DNA of 64,000 nt from Thermodesulfovibrio sp. 3907-1M (lineage in GTDB: Bacteria; Nitrospirota; Thermodesulfovibrionia; Thermodesulfovibrionales; Thermodesulfovibrionaceae), in contig NZ_CP144373.1 in the NCBI RefSeq assembly GCF_040450955.1, forward strand, positions 1,220,486 through 1,284,485, given 5' to 3'. Under the pieces are notes generated by a model that saw only the letters and a list, made by a program, of their open reading frames with translations, was not told the DNA's origin and did no database searches. This document shows, one piece after another, positions 17,001-24,693 of the stretch. Position numbers and translations under genes: made by a program. How positions within the stretch are numbered: position 1 is the first letter of the stretch; every line of letters starts with the position of its first letter.

Positions 17001-18213
17001 GATTAAAACTTCAGACATTTCAAAAAGAACCATATACATTCCAAGAATGTCTGACCATGCCTTTGCTTTAAAGGCAGCCTTTAACTACTGTGGAATTGAT
17101 GCAGAAGTAATGCCTCCTTCGGACAGGCAGTCAGTTGAGCTTGCAAGAAAATATGTATCAGGAGGAGAATGCTTTCCCTATGTTGTAACTCTTGGTGATA
17201 TGCTTAAGATTGTTTTTTCAAAAGATTTCAATCCTCAGAGGACAGCCTTTTTCATGCCTTCTGGAGCTGGTCCATGCAGATTTGGTCAATATAATGTTTC
17301 TCACAGGATGATGCTTAAAAAATTAGGATTTGAAAGTGTTCCCGTTTATTCACCCCAGCAGGATGCTCAATTTTACAAAGACTTAAACATTGCAGGAGGA
17401 GAGTTTTCCCTCAGAGCGTGGCAGGGAGTTGTTGCCTATGGCTTGCTTACAAAATTGCTTTTACAGACAAGACCTTATGAAAAAAACAAAGGTGAAACTG
17501 AAGCTTTATATGAAAGTTATCTTGTGAAAATTTATGATGCATTAAAGAGTAGAAATGGCAGCATTGATAGTTTATTAAAAGACATGAGAAGAGATTTTGA
17601 AAATATACCAAAATATAAGGATAAAAAGCCTCTTGTTGGAGTTGTAGGAGAGATATTTATTCGTTCTCATTCATTTTCCAATGAGAATCTGATAAAGAGA
17701 CTTGAGTCCTTAGGTGCAGAAGTTTATCTTACGCCAATTGAGGAGTGGATTCACTATGTAAATAAAATGGCTTTAAGAAAAGCCTTGATAAAAAAGGATA
17801 AATCTGCTATTATAAAAATTCTTGTTAATAAATTTTTCCAGTGGAGGGTGGAAAGGAAGTTTTCTTCATGTTTTAAAGGAGCAATGAATTTTTTGCATGA
17901 ACCCTCCATAAAAGAAATTTTTAAGTTTGCATCACCCTATGTTCCTGACAGTTTTGAAGGAGAGACTATTTTGAGTATAGGTAAAAGTGTTGACTTAATT
18001 AAAAAAGGCGTAAGTGGCATCGTTAATGCAATGCCCTTTGGATGTATGCCAGGTGCTATTGTTACTGCTTTGTTGAGATTTATTCAAAAAGATTATAATA
18101 TTCCTGTTATATCTCTTGCCTATGATGGCACAAACTCAACTGTGAATGAACTGTGGCTTGAAGCTTTTATGGAAACAATTAAAAAATTCGGAATGACATG
18201 TGGAGTTGATTGA
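14053..18213 (+). CDS. giant 2-hydroxyacyl-CoA dehydratase activase-type protein
   Basis: 1386 aa from ATG 14053; a TTG at 14035 is less likely. It has two tandem BadF/BcrA ATPase domains (about 5-265 and 315-570). Each begins with an acidic phosphate-binding loop (VGIDVGSETAKIAV, LGIDVGSVSTNIVL) and has a CAAGTGSF cysteine (residues 128 and 431). Each also has a second cysteine in GRCSVF or GERCTVF. In HgdC-type activators these two cysteines hold a [4Fe-4S] cluster. After that come a Cys-rich linker (CKGCPNYC), a DUF2229-like region and an HgdB-like C-terminal half with further cysteines (GGECFPYV). It is therefore an ATP-driven electron-injection module fused to reductase-like domains. Such proteins are widespread in anaerobes, with unknown substrates. 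Confidence 0.88.
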   Translation: MSMGSELAVGIDVGSETAKIAVLDRDFRIIEKLYLKHFGKPAEIVSRILTEIFSRYRDLRLCFTGVSGRFIARTACASYVNEIVSQATATSFFYPQVRTIIEIGGEDSKLIFLDKGGRIKDFSLNSICAAGTGSFLEQQAERLGLTIEEFSELAIRSERPSKIAGRCSVFAKSDMIHLQQIATPLEDIIAGVCFALARNFKATMFKGRSIEKEVAFQGGVAANRGMIKAFKKVLGIDEIIIPEHFEVTGAIGAAIKAKKEGVYLNESIIEKIGKLKAEIEYGLPPIKSFSSHFSPQPSDLSSQPQHAYLGIDVGSVSTNIVLIDEEGNIITKKYLPTAGKPIDAVKRGLSEISREVQNIQIKGVGVTGSGRYMIADFVGADVVKNEITAHARGAIHFDPSIDTIFEIGGQDSKYIRLKDGKVVDFEMNKACAAGTGSFIEEQVDKLGITLEEFQSLAFSSKTPCKLGERCTVFMENSLVINLHKGARKEDIVAGLCYSIAENYINRVVAGKPIGKRVFFQGGVAFNRAVVAAFDNFLKEKVNRELELIIPPHHEVMGAIGVALIAKDFMKNGKESKFKGFSLKDRLYSISSFECKGCPNYCEINRVKIEGEENYLFYGGRCEKYEKKDVISKLPDPVKLREELLWKAHKEYETQYRDRKAPVIGIPYIFFFHDHLPFWSTLLWELGFNVKISDKTNKEIINKGIEKVLSEACFPLKVAYGHIADLIEKGVDLIFLPSFINLNLYDEFERGLACPLVQTIPYVNRKLFREAKFVIPRIDFSRGFDYLKKELIEAFKGIINIKNIDEKIATAKQKQREFVSSIQKEGLKLLATAIDRSLGQQATVVILGRSYNSFDQAVSLDISGKLTRLNVLPIPMDMLPLEGINIKDDWSNLYWRSGQRIIRASRFIHKLDEVYPVFITNFSCGPDSFIINYFREEMAQKPYLIVEIDEHSADAGVVTRLEAFIDSVKDRDKKDSANKFIPLLIKTSDISKRTIYIPRMSDHAFALKAAFNYCGIDAEVMPPSDRQSVELARKYVSGGECFPYVVTLGDMLKIVFSKDFNPQRTAFFMPSGAGPCRFGQYNVSHRMMLKKLGFESVPVYSPQQDAQFYKDLNIAGGEFSLRAWQGVVAYGLLTKLLLQTRPYEKNKGETEALYESYLVKIYDALKSRNGSIDSLLKDMRRDFENIPKYKDKKPLVGVVGEIFIRSHSFSNENLIKRLESLGAEVYLTPIEEWIHYVNKMALRKALIKKDKSAIIKILVNKFFQWRVERKFSSCFKGAMNFLHEPSIKEIFKFASPYVPDSFEGETILSIGKSVDLIKKGVSGIVNAMPFGCMPGAIVTALLRFIQKDYNIPVISLAYDGTNSTVNELWLEAFMETIKKFGMTCGVD

Positions 18214-18246
18214 AAATTAACAGGGCTTGGAATTTTCTGATTTTCA
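18211..18246 (+). repeat. inverted repeat shared with 25881-25914
   Basis: TGAAAATTA (18211-18219; the first three bases are the activase stop codon) pairs with TGATTTTCA (18238-18246). It lies exactly 5 nt upstream of the -35 box of the bS22-like gene. The same pair and spacing recur upstream of the MFS gene. Confidence 0.55.
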
Positions 18247-18251
18247 AGAGC

Positions 18252-18281
18252 TTGTAAGTTTGAACAGTCTTAAGATATAAA
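18252..18281 (+). promoter_or_regulatory. promoter of the bS22-like gene
   Basis: TTGTAA (18252-18257), an 18-bp spacer and TATAAA (18276-18281), then an AAGGAGGTGA ribosome site before the GTG at 18299. Confidence 0.55.
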
Positions 18282-18298
18282 AAAAGGAGGTGAATTGA

Positions 18299-18394
18299 GT
18301 GGGAAGTGTTCTTAAGTGGAGGAAAAAAAAGATAAAAAAACACAAATACAGAAAGCTTCGCAAAAAAATGAGAGCACAGAGAAGAAATAAATAA
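18299..18394 (+). CDS. bS22-like / AURKAIP1-COX24 domain small ribosomal protein
   Basis: 31 aa, extremely basic. It starts with GTG preceded by a strong AAGGAGGTGA. The protein begins MGSVLKWRKKKIKKHKYRK and ends KMRAQRRNK. This matches the pattern of the AURKAIP1/COX24 domain, which includes mycobacterial ribosomal protein bS22 (MGSV-x-KxRRKRM-x-KKKHRK). Such proteins bind 16S rRNA near the decoding region. It is far too short for routine gene calls. It has its own promoter and is followed 12 bp later by a coiled-coil gene. Confidence 0.85.
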   Translation: MGSVLKWRKKKIKKHKYRKLRKKMRAQRRNK

Positions 18395-18406
18395 GAGGTA
18401 ATTTTT

Positions 18407-18622
18407 ATGAAAGACCTAATGAGTTTAAAAGAAAAGATTGCCTTGATAGAAGCTGAGATAAAAGTAATTTCAGAGAAAATTGATGAAATGAATAAAAAAT
18501 TAGAAAAAATTGATGAGCTTGCCCTTGAAATCAAGGCAATTAAAATGTTTTTAAAGAGGGTTTTCCCTGATTTTAAAAAAGAGTATCCTGATATTCTAAA
18601 AAAACTCAGCTCAATGGAGTAA
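18407..18622 (+). CDS. small coiled-coil protein, unknown function
   Basis: 71 aa, nearly all helix and charge. Residues 5-50 form a heptad-like coiled coil (SLKEKIALIEAEIKVISEKI), followed by a short FLKRVFPDFKKEYPDIL segment. There is no signal peptide or membrane helix. An AGAGGT ribosome site precedes the ATG, and the next gene's ATG follows 2 nt after its stop, so translation is probably coupled. I do not recognise a family. It differs from the DUF1640-like proteins because it lacks their membrane tail. Confidence 0.65.
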   Translation: MKDLMSLKEKIALIEAEIKVISEKIDEMNKKLEKIDELALEIKAIKMFLKRVFPDFKKEYPDILKKLSSME

Positions 18623-18624
18623 TT

Positions 18625-19620
18625 ATGTTTGAACCATTTACCACCACAGGCATAGGAAGCATGCCTCATACAGAGGTTTTGTCTGCTTGTGAACTTATTT
18701 TGAAATACTTTGATATCCCATTCTGGCCTCAGATGCCTAAATATTCAGTTAATGAGCAGATGATTGCCCAGTTCTGTGAAGGATTTCCCGGCATAACTTT
18801 TGAGTCAGACAAAGTTTACATCAAAAAAAATGACGAGCTTATCACTGAATGGTTAAGTAACTATCATGATGAAATGTTATCTCCTGTAAGTGAACAATTT
18901 GCCATCGGTCTTTACAGCATGCAGAGATTGATAAAAAACGAAAAACTAAAACTCTTTAAAGGACAGATTACAGGACCCGTTACATTTACCTTATCTCTTA
19001 AAGATGATGAGGGTAAACTTATTTATTTTGATGAAACTCTGAGAGAACTTTCTCTCATGCATCTTAAAGCAAAAGTAAAGTGGCAAATTGAATTTCTAAA
19101 AACTTTTGCCGAAAATGTAATAATTTTTATTGATGAACCCATACTTCAGGCAGTTAGCACATCTGCATATATCTCTGTTGAGCAGTCTGAAGCAATGAGG
19201 TTAATTAAGGAAATTGTCTCTTTTATTAAATCTTTTGATGTTAAAGTAGGAATTCACTGCTGTGGAAGAACTGACTGGAAAGAAGTTTTATCTCTTGATA
19301 TAGACATTTTAAGCTTTGATGCCTTTTCCTTTTTTGATTTTTTCAAAATTTACAGTGATGAAATTTCAGAATTTCTGAGCAGAAGTGGCTATATTGCCTG
19401 GGGATTTATTCCAACTACAGATGATTTAAATGCTCTGAGCGATGAAGAAATAATTGAACGGGCAGTAAGAAAAACTGAGGAAATATCAAAAAATTTACAC
19501 TTAATAAATAAAAACTCACTTCTCACTCCATCCTGTGGAATGGGCTCTCTTGATGTTTCAAGTTCCCAGAGAGTTTGCGAACTTCTTAAAAAATTAAAAA
19601 ATAGACTAGTAAATGAATAA
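18625..19620 (+). CDS. UroD/MetE-superfamily protein
   Basis: 331 aa TIM barrel resembling the C-terminal half of cobalamin-independent methionine synthase and UroD. Zinc-ligand candidates are GIHCCGRTDW (His/Cys) and TPSCGMGSL (Cys), plus the acidic IFIDEPILQ strand. The N-terminal TTGIGSMPHTE loop is typical of MetE-like core proteins. It lacks the N-terminal MetE domain, so it may be a core-MetE methyltransferase using a corrinoid or other donor; the substrate is inferred only. Its stop overlaps the tmk start by 8 bp. Confidence 0.7.
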   Translation: MFEPFTTTGIGSMPHTEVLSACELILKYFDIPFWPQMPKYSVNEQMIAQFCEGFPGITFESDKVYIKKNDELITEWLSNYHDEMLSPVSEQFAIGLYSMQRLIKNEKLKLFKGQITGPVTFTLSLKDDEGKLIYFDETLRELSLMHLKAKVKWQIEFLKTFAENVIIFIDEPILQAVSTSAYISVEQSEAMRLIKEIVSFIKSFDVKVGIHCCGRTDWKEVLSLDIDILSFDAFSFFDFFKIYSDEISEFLSRSGYIAWGFIPTTDDLNALSDEEIIERAVRKTEEISKNLHLINKNSLLTPSCGMGSLDVSSSQRVCELLKKLKNRLVNE

Positions 19621-20242
19621 AGGAATTTTTATAACCTTTGAAGGCATAGAGGGTTCTGGTAAAACAACTCAGGGAAAATTACTTGCAGAAAAGCTTAAAA
19701 AAGAGGGATTTCCAGTTTTATACACCTATGAACCAGGAGATACAGAAGCTGGAAAGCATATAAGAGAGATTCTTCTTAATTCAGAAATTAAAATAACTCC
19801 ATTATGCGAACTTCTTCTTTATGTTGCAGACAGGATTCAACATATTGAGGAAAAAATAAAGCCACATCTTGAAGCAGGTTTTATTGTAATATGTGACAGA
19901 TTTACTGATTCAACTGTAGTTTATCAGGGATATGCAAGAGGCATATCAATTGATTTAATTGAAAAATTGAATAAAGAACTTTTCAGCGAATTAATGCCTG
20001 ATTTAACAGTATTGCTTGACTGTTCAGCAAGCATTGGACTTGGACGAAATAAGAAAGTTAATAAGAAAGATAGATTTGAGATGGAAAATTTATCTTTTCA
20101 TGAGAAAGTAAGAGAGGGTTATCTTGAACTTGCAAGAATAAATAAAGAAAGATTCTTTGTTCTAGATGCCACCGAGCCCATAAATGTAATAACTGAAAAA
20201 ATATATAAAAAAGTTAAATCTATCATTGAATGCCGCTCTTAA
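19613..20242 (+). CDS. tmk: thymidylate kinase
   Basis: 209 aa, normal length. It phosphorylates dTMP to dTDP. P-loop FEGIEGSGKTTQ (about residues 8-19), the DR(Y/F/H) motif in CDRFTDSTVVYQGYARG that binds the nucleotide, and a basic lid segment (GRNKKVNKKDRFEME). It overlaps the upstream gene by 8 bp; the tail overlaps holB only if the upstream TTG start is used. The tmk-holB order is common in bacteria. Confidence 0.95.
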   Translation: MNKGIFITFEGIEGSGKTTQGKLLAEKLKKEGFPVLYTYEPGDTEAGKHIREILLNSEIKITPLCELLLYVADRIQHIEEKIKPHLEAGFIVICDRFTDSTVVYQGYARGISIDLIEKLNKELFSELMPDLTVLLDCSASIGLGRNKKVNKKDRFEMENLSFHEKVREGYLELARINKERFFVLDATEPINVITEKIYKKVKSIIECRS

Positions 20243-20252
20243 GTTTATTAAA

Positions 20253-21200
20253 ATGGGTTTTAGTGAATTTCAGCAAAAAGCAATAAAACTGCTCAAGGGC
20301 ACATTAAGGACGAAAAAGATTCCCGGTGCTTTATTATTTCTGGGAGACGCTTATATCGGAAAGACCAGAGCAGCTATTACCTATGCCAAAGCTTTAAATT
20401 GCTTGAATTCTGAAGAAGATGCCTGCGATACATGTATATCATGCAAAAAAATTGAACAAGGACTGCATCCAGATGTTAAACTCGTAACTGCTGAAAAGGA
20501 TGTAATCACAGTGAACAGCATAAGAGAGGTTGAAGAGTTTGTTTCTTTCCGCAGCCTTGAAGGAAGGTATAAAGTTGTTATTATAAAAGAAGCACATAAA
20601 ATGAATAATGCAGCAGCGAATGCCTTTCTTAAAACAGTTGAAGAGCCTCCTTTAAATACAGTAATAATTCTTATCTGCGAAAATATGTATACTTTACCAG
20701 AACCTCTGATTTCAAGATGTTTTAAACTATATTTTACACCTCTTTCAACTCAAGCAGTAAAAAAGATTTTGCCTGATGTTGAAGACAGTGTAATCAGAAT
20801 TATTATGGGTAAACCTGGGCTTTTTATATCAAGGGATGTATTAAAAGATATTCAATGGTTTAATGCTACATTAAAAAACATGAAAGAAAAGAATAAAAAA
20901 TCTCCTTGGAAAGACAATGAAGATGTTAAATGGTGGATAGATTTTTTATGTATTTTTCTTAGAGACTGCCTTGCGGGATTTTTTCTTAAAACTTCATATT
21001 GCCCTATTTTACCTTCAGATTTTAAACTAAAAGAGAATGTATCAGTAGAGGAGTTGTTTAATCTGTATGAAGAGATGCAAAACATAAAAAAAAGCATTGA
21101 TTTAAACTTAAATAAGTCAATTGTATGGAACTATATGGCTTGTCTTCTTGGAAATTTGATAACTATGAAAAAGCAGGAAACAACTAACTTAGAACAATAG
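20253..21200 (+). CDS. holB: DNA polymerase III subunit delta'
   Basis: 315 aa from ATG 20253 (a TTG at 20226 would add nine residues). Clamp-loader AAA+ protein: FLGDAYIGKTRAA has a nearly complete P-loop. A four-cysteine zinc knuckle follows (CLNSEEDACDTCISC plus the upstream context), then VVIIKEAHKMNNAAANAFLKTVEEPP, the Walker B and arginine-finger region with an SRC sensor (ISRCFKLYF). It helps load the beta clamp. The C-terminal third is poorly conserved. It is followed 12 bp later by ricT, as in Bacillus. Confidence 0.9.
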   Translation: MGFSEFQQKAIKLLKGTLRTKKIPGALLFLGDAYIGKTRAAITYAKALNCLNSEEDACDTCISCKKIEQGLHPDVKLVTAEKDVITVNSIREVEEFVSFRSLEGRYKVVIIKEAHKMNNAAANAFLKTVEEPPLNTVIILICENMYTLPEPLISRCFKLYFTPLSTQAVKKILPDVEDSVIRIIMGKPGLFISRDVLKDIQWFNATLKNMKEKNKKSPWKDNEDVKWWIDFLCIFLRDCLAGFFLKTSYCPILPSDFKLKENVSVEELFNLYEEMQNIKKSIDLNLNKSIVWNYMACLLGNLITMKKQETTNLEQ

Positions 21201-21212
21201 GGAGACGCAGGG

Positions 21213-21971
21213 ATGAACAATACAGTACATGTAAGAGTTAGACCTTTTGGTAAGGTTTATCGCTATTTAAACAATCTTGGTATAGAATTAAAAAAAGGTG
21301 ATTTTGTTGTAGTAGAAGGTGATTTTGGATTAACCTTGGGATACGTTTTGAAAACTTCTTCTGACACAGAAAACTCCTTTAAGCCAGTAATCAGAAAGGC
21401 AACTCAGGAAGATATGGAAGCCTTTCAGAAAAATCTTTCCTTAGAGAAAGAAGCATGGAATTTTTGTCTTCAAAGAATAAATGAAAGAAAGTTGCCAATG
21501 AAACTCTTAGTAGTTGAATCTGCTCTTGACAGAAAAAGAATTATCTTTTATTTTACTGCAGAAGGAAGGATTGATTTCAGAGAACTGGTTAAAGACCTTG
21601 CAGCAAAATTCAAAACAAGAATAGAGATGAGGCAGATAGGAGTAAGGGATGAAGCAAAATTTCTTGGCGGGATCGGAGTTTGCGGGTTTGAGGTATGCTG
21701 TAAAACATTTATCAGCTTCTTTAAGCCAGTCTCTTTAAAAATGGCTAAAGATCAGGAAATTGTGCTTAATGTTTCCAAACTTTCAGGTGTTTGCGGAAGG
21801 TTGAAATGTTGTCTCAGACACGAATACTATGGTGAAGTAGAGGATAGTTTTGATGAAGAAATTATTACTCAGGAAGAAAAAGAGCCTGAGATCAAAAAGC
21901 TGTCCTTTATTATAAAAGAGGCAGAAGAATTAATAGATGAGAATTCTGGAGGAAATGATGAGTCAAAATAA
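21213..21971 (+). CDS. ricT: PSP1/RicT (YaaT) family protein
   Basis: 252 aa. PSP1 domain with the characteristic cysteines in GIGVCGFEVCCKTF and LSGVCGRLKCCLRHEY. In Bacillus, RicT works with RicA and RicF in an Fe-S complex that stimulates RNase Y; ricT next to holB is also the Bacillus arrangement. A GGGAGACGCAGGG site precedes the ATG. The C-terminus (EEKEPEIKKLSFIIKEAEEL) is acidic and helical. It overlaps metG by 14 bp. Partner proteins RicA/RicF are not in the window, so its role here is by homology. Confidence 0.9.
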   Translation: MNNTVHVRVRPFGKVYRYLNNLGIELKKGDFVVVEGDFGLTLGYVLKTSSDTENSFKPVIRKATQEDMEAFQKNLSLEKEAWNFCLQRINERKLPMKLLVVESALDRKRIIFYFTAEGRIDFRELVKDLAAKFKTRIEMRQIGVRDEAKFLGGIGVCGFEVCCKTFISFFKPVSLKMAKDQEIVLNVSKLSGVCGRLKCCLRHEYYGEVEDSFDEEIITQEEKEPEIKKLSFIIKEAEELIDENSGGNDESK

Positions 21972-23835
21972 GGGATTTTACATTACCACCCCAATATACT
22001 ATGTTAATGATATTCCACATATTGGACATGCCTACACCACTGTGGCTGCTGACATACTTGCGAGATATATGAGACTTAAAGGTAGAAAAGTATTCTTTCT
22101 TACAGGAACAGACGAGCATGGTCAGAAAGTTGAAAAAGCAGCTTGTGAGCGTGGCAGAGCTCCAAAGGAACATGCAGATATCATGGTTGAAAACTTTAAA
22201 GCTTTATGGAATGAATTAAATATAAGCAATGATGCTTTTATACGAACAACCGATGAAGAACACAAAAAAGTTGTTAGTGCAATACTTCAGAAGCTTTATG
22301 ATAAAGGTGAGATTGAAAAGAGAAAATACTGTGGAATGTATTGCACTCCCTGCGAGAGATTCTGGACAGCAAAAGATTTGATAGAAGGGAAGTGCCCTGA
22401 CTGCGGAAGAGAAGTTGAATGCATTGAAGAGGAAAACTATTTCTTCCTCATGTCCAGGTATCAGAGCTCTCTCATTGATTACATTGAGAAAAATCCAGGA
22501 TACATTCTTCCTGAAACGAGAAAAAATGAGGTTCTTTCATTTCTTAAAACTAAACCTCTTGGTGACCTCTGCATTTCCCGCCCTCGGCAGAGACTGCAGT
22601 GGGGAATTCCTCTTCCCTTTGATGAAAACTACACAACCTATGTATGGTTTGACGCACTTGTTAATTATTACTCAGCATTGAATTATCTTGCACCAAAAGA
22701 CATTGAGTGGTGGCCCCCTGATCATCATTTAATAGGCAAGGACATTCTAATAACCCATGCAGTTTACTGGTCAACAATGCTTATGGCTCTGGAAATGCCT
22801 CTTCCAAAAAATATATTTGCTCATGGATGGTGGACAGTCCAGGGTGCTAAAATGTCAAAATCTCTTGGCAATGTTGTAAATCCATACGAAGTTATAAAGA
22901 AATACGGAGTAGATGCTTTCAGATACTTTTTATTCAGAGAGGTTTCCTTTGGTCTTGATGGAGATTTTTCAGAAGAAGCAATTATAAGAAGAATAAACAA
23001 TGATCTTGCTAATGACTTAGGCAATCTTGTAAATCGTTTTCTTGTGATGAATGAAAAATATATGAATGGTCAGATAAAGCCTACAAAAGCAGTTGATGAA
23101 TTGTCAGAAAAACTCAAAAATCTGATCCAAGAGATTGATAATGAAAACCTCTGGAATGAGTTCAAATTCAATATAATTCTTGAAAAAATATGGGAGGTTA
23201 TATCCCTTACAAACAACTACATTGCAAAAACAGAACCCTGGAGAGTAGCAAAGGAAAACTCTGAGAGGCTTCCTCAAATACTTTTTAATATATGGAATGC
23301 ATTGAGAATTATTACAGCTTTTCTTTATCCATTTATGCCACAGACATCATTGAAAATCTGGAATGCTTTAGGATTAAGTTCTTTTAAAATTGACTGTAAT
23401 ATATTAAATTGGGACATAGAGATAAAAGAGGTGAGAACTGAAAAGATTGAACAAATTTTCCCGAGAATAGAGAATAAATCTGAAGAAAAAATTAAGGAGA
23501 GCAAGATGGAAGAGCTTATAAGTATTGAAGATTTTGCAAGGATCAAACTTAAAGTGGGTAAAGTTATAGAAGCTGAAAAACTAAAGGGTTCAGAAAAACT
23601 TATAAAGCTTATTGTAGATATTGGAGAGAAAAGACAGATTGTGGCAGGCATTGGGAAGTCCTACTCACCTGAAGAGCTTGTTGGCAGGTCAATTGTTATT
23701 GTAAGTAATCTCAAGCCTGCAAAGCTTATGGGAGTTGAATCTCAGGGTATGCTTCTTGCAGCAACTGGCTCTGATGGAACAATATCAATACTTACTGTTG
23801 ACAGAGAGGTTAATCCTGGTGCAAGCATAAAATGA
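21958..23835 (+). CDS. metG: methionyl-tRNA synthetase
   Basis: 625 aa from the ATG 5 nt after a GGAGG; the in-frame ATG at 21937 is upstream of that site and unlikely. Class I synthetase: HIGH in NDIPHIGHAYTT, KMSKS in GAKMSKSLGN, and a zinc knuckle (CGMYCTPCE then CPDCG) near residues 120-145. Residues about 530-625 form the EMAP/Arc1p-like tRNA-binding and dimerisation domain (DFARIKLKVGKVIEAEKLKG). Its TGA overlaps the radC ATG (ATGA). Confidence 0.97.
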   Translation: MSQNKGFYITTPIYYVNDIPHIGHAYTTVAADILARYMRLKGRKVFFLTGTDEHGQKVEKAACERGRAPKEHADIMVENFKALWNELNISNDAFIRTTDEEHKKVVSAILQKLYDKGEIEKRKYCGMYCTPCERFWTAKDLIEGKCPDCGREVECIEEENYFFLMSRYQSSLIDYIEKNPGYILPETRKNEVLSFLKTKPLGDLCISRPRQRLQWGIPLPFDENYTTYVWFDALVNYYSALNYLAPKDIEWWPPDHHLIGKDILITHAVYWSTMLMALEMPLPKNIFAHGWWTVQGAKMSKSLGNVVNPYEVIKKYGVDAFRYFLFREVSFGLDGDFSEEAIIRRINNDLANDLGNLVNRFLVMNEKYMNGQIKPTKAVDELSEKLKNLIQEIDNENLWNEFKFNIILEKIWEVISLTNNYIAKTEPWRVAKENSERLPQILFNIWNALRIITAFLYPFMPQTSLKIWNALGLSSFKIDCNILNWDIEIKEVRTEKIEQIFPRIENKSEEKIKESKMEELISIEDFARIKLKVGKVIEAEKLKGSEKLIKLIVDIGEKRQIVAGIGKSYSPEELVGRSIVIVSNLKPAKLMGVESQGMLLAATGSDGTISILTVDREVNPGASIK

Positions 23836-24506
23836 AATCTGTTAAGGAATGGCCAGAAACTGAAAGACCGAGAGAAAGACTATTAAAACATGGTGCTCAG
23901 AACCTGACTGATGCTCAGTTGCTTGCAATTATTCTCAGAACAGGTAGTAATGGGAAAACAGTAATGGAAACAGCCATTGAACTTTTAAATAAATTTGGCG
24001 GATTAAAAGGAATTGAAGAGGCATCAATCAATGAACTTCAGTCTGTAACCGGGCTTGGGATTGCAAAAATTGCTCAAATTAAAGCATCCTTTGAACTTGG
24101 TAGAAGGCTTTTAAGTCAGCCAGCACAGGAAGAAGTATTCAATTCTGCAAGTTTGGTTTATAATTATCTATATCCAAAACTTAATGGTTTGAAAAAAGAA
24201 GTCTTTATCACCCTTTTACTGGATACAAAATTGAAACTCATAAAGGAGATTAAAGTTACAGAAGGTATATTAACGCAGACACTGATTCATCCGAGAGAGA
24301 TTTTTAAGGAAGCAGTAAAGGAATCAGCTTACGCAGTAATAGTTGCTCACAATCATCCAAGTGGAGATCCTGATCCATCAGAGCAGGATGTGGAGATAAC
24401 AAGAAAGCTAAAAAAAGCTTCAGAGATACTTGAAATTTCTCTTTTAGACCACGTAATTATAGGTAATGGAAAATATTTTAGCATGAAGGAAAATAAAATA
24501 ATTTAG
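23832..24506 (+). CDS. radC: RadC family protein (JAB/MPN metalloprotease fold)
   Basis: 224 aa. An N-terminal helix-hairpin-helix-like region (RERLLKHGAQNLTDAQLLAI, LQSVTGLGIAKIAQI) precedes a C-terminal MPN+ domain with AHNHPSGDPDPSEQD, the JAMM zinc site. The old link to DNA repair is unsupported; actual function is unknown. It is translationally coupled to metG. Confidence 0.93.
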   Translation: MKSVKEWPETERPRERLLKHGAQNLTDAQLLAIILRTGSNGKTVMETAIELLNKFGGLKGIEEASINELQSVTGLGIAKIAQIKASFELGRRLLSQPAQEEVFNSASLVYNYLYPKLNGLKKEVFITLLLDTKLKLIKEIKVTEGILTQTLIHPREIFKEAVKESAYAVIVAHNHPSGDPDPSEQDVEITRKLKKASEILEISLLDHVIIGNGKYFSMKENKII

Positions 24507-24516
24507 GAGGTGGCTT

Positions 24517-24681
24517 ATGCCTTTGTATGAGTTTCAATGTCAAAAGTGCAATGAAACTTTTACAAAGAAGATGAGCATAAGCGAAATGGAAAAAACAAAG
24601 GTAAGATGTCCAAAATGTAAATCTCAGAAAGTAAAAAAGGTTATTTCAGGATTTTATTCAATAACTTCAAAAAAATCATAG
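24517..24681 (+). CDS. FmdB-like zinc ribbon protein
   Basis: 54 aa. It starts MPLYEFQCQKCNETF and has two CxxC pairs (Cys8/Cys11 and Cys31/Cys34), the FmdB/Zn-ribbon pattern. A strong TTAGGAGGTGG site lies 6 nt before the ATG. It lies 10 bp after radC and 12 bp before glpX, each with its own ribosome site. FmdB proteins were named for a proposed regulatory role near formamidase genes; the general function is unknown. It is short enough to be missed. Confidence 0.88.
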   Translation: MPLYEFQCQKCNETFTKKMSISEMEKTKVRCPKCKSQKVKKVISGFYSITSKKS

Positions 24682-24693
24682 GAGGAAATTAAA

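Noticed and set aside
18244-18669. 141-codon minus-strand ORF
   Set aside because: It covers the bS22-like and coiled-coil genes on the other strand, which have ribosome sites and a family match; its composition is a shadow of Lys/Glu-rich coding.
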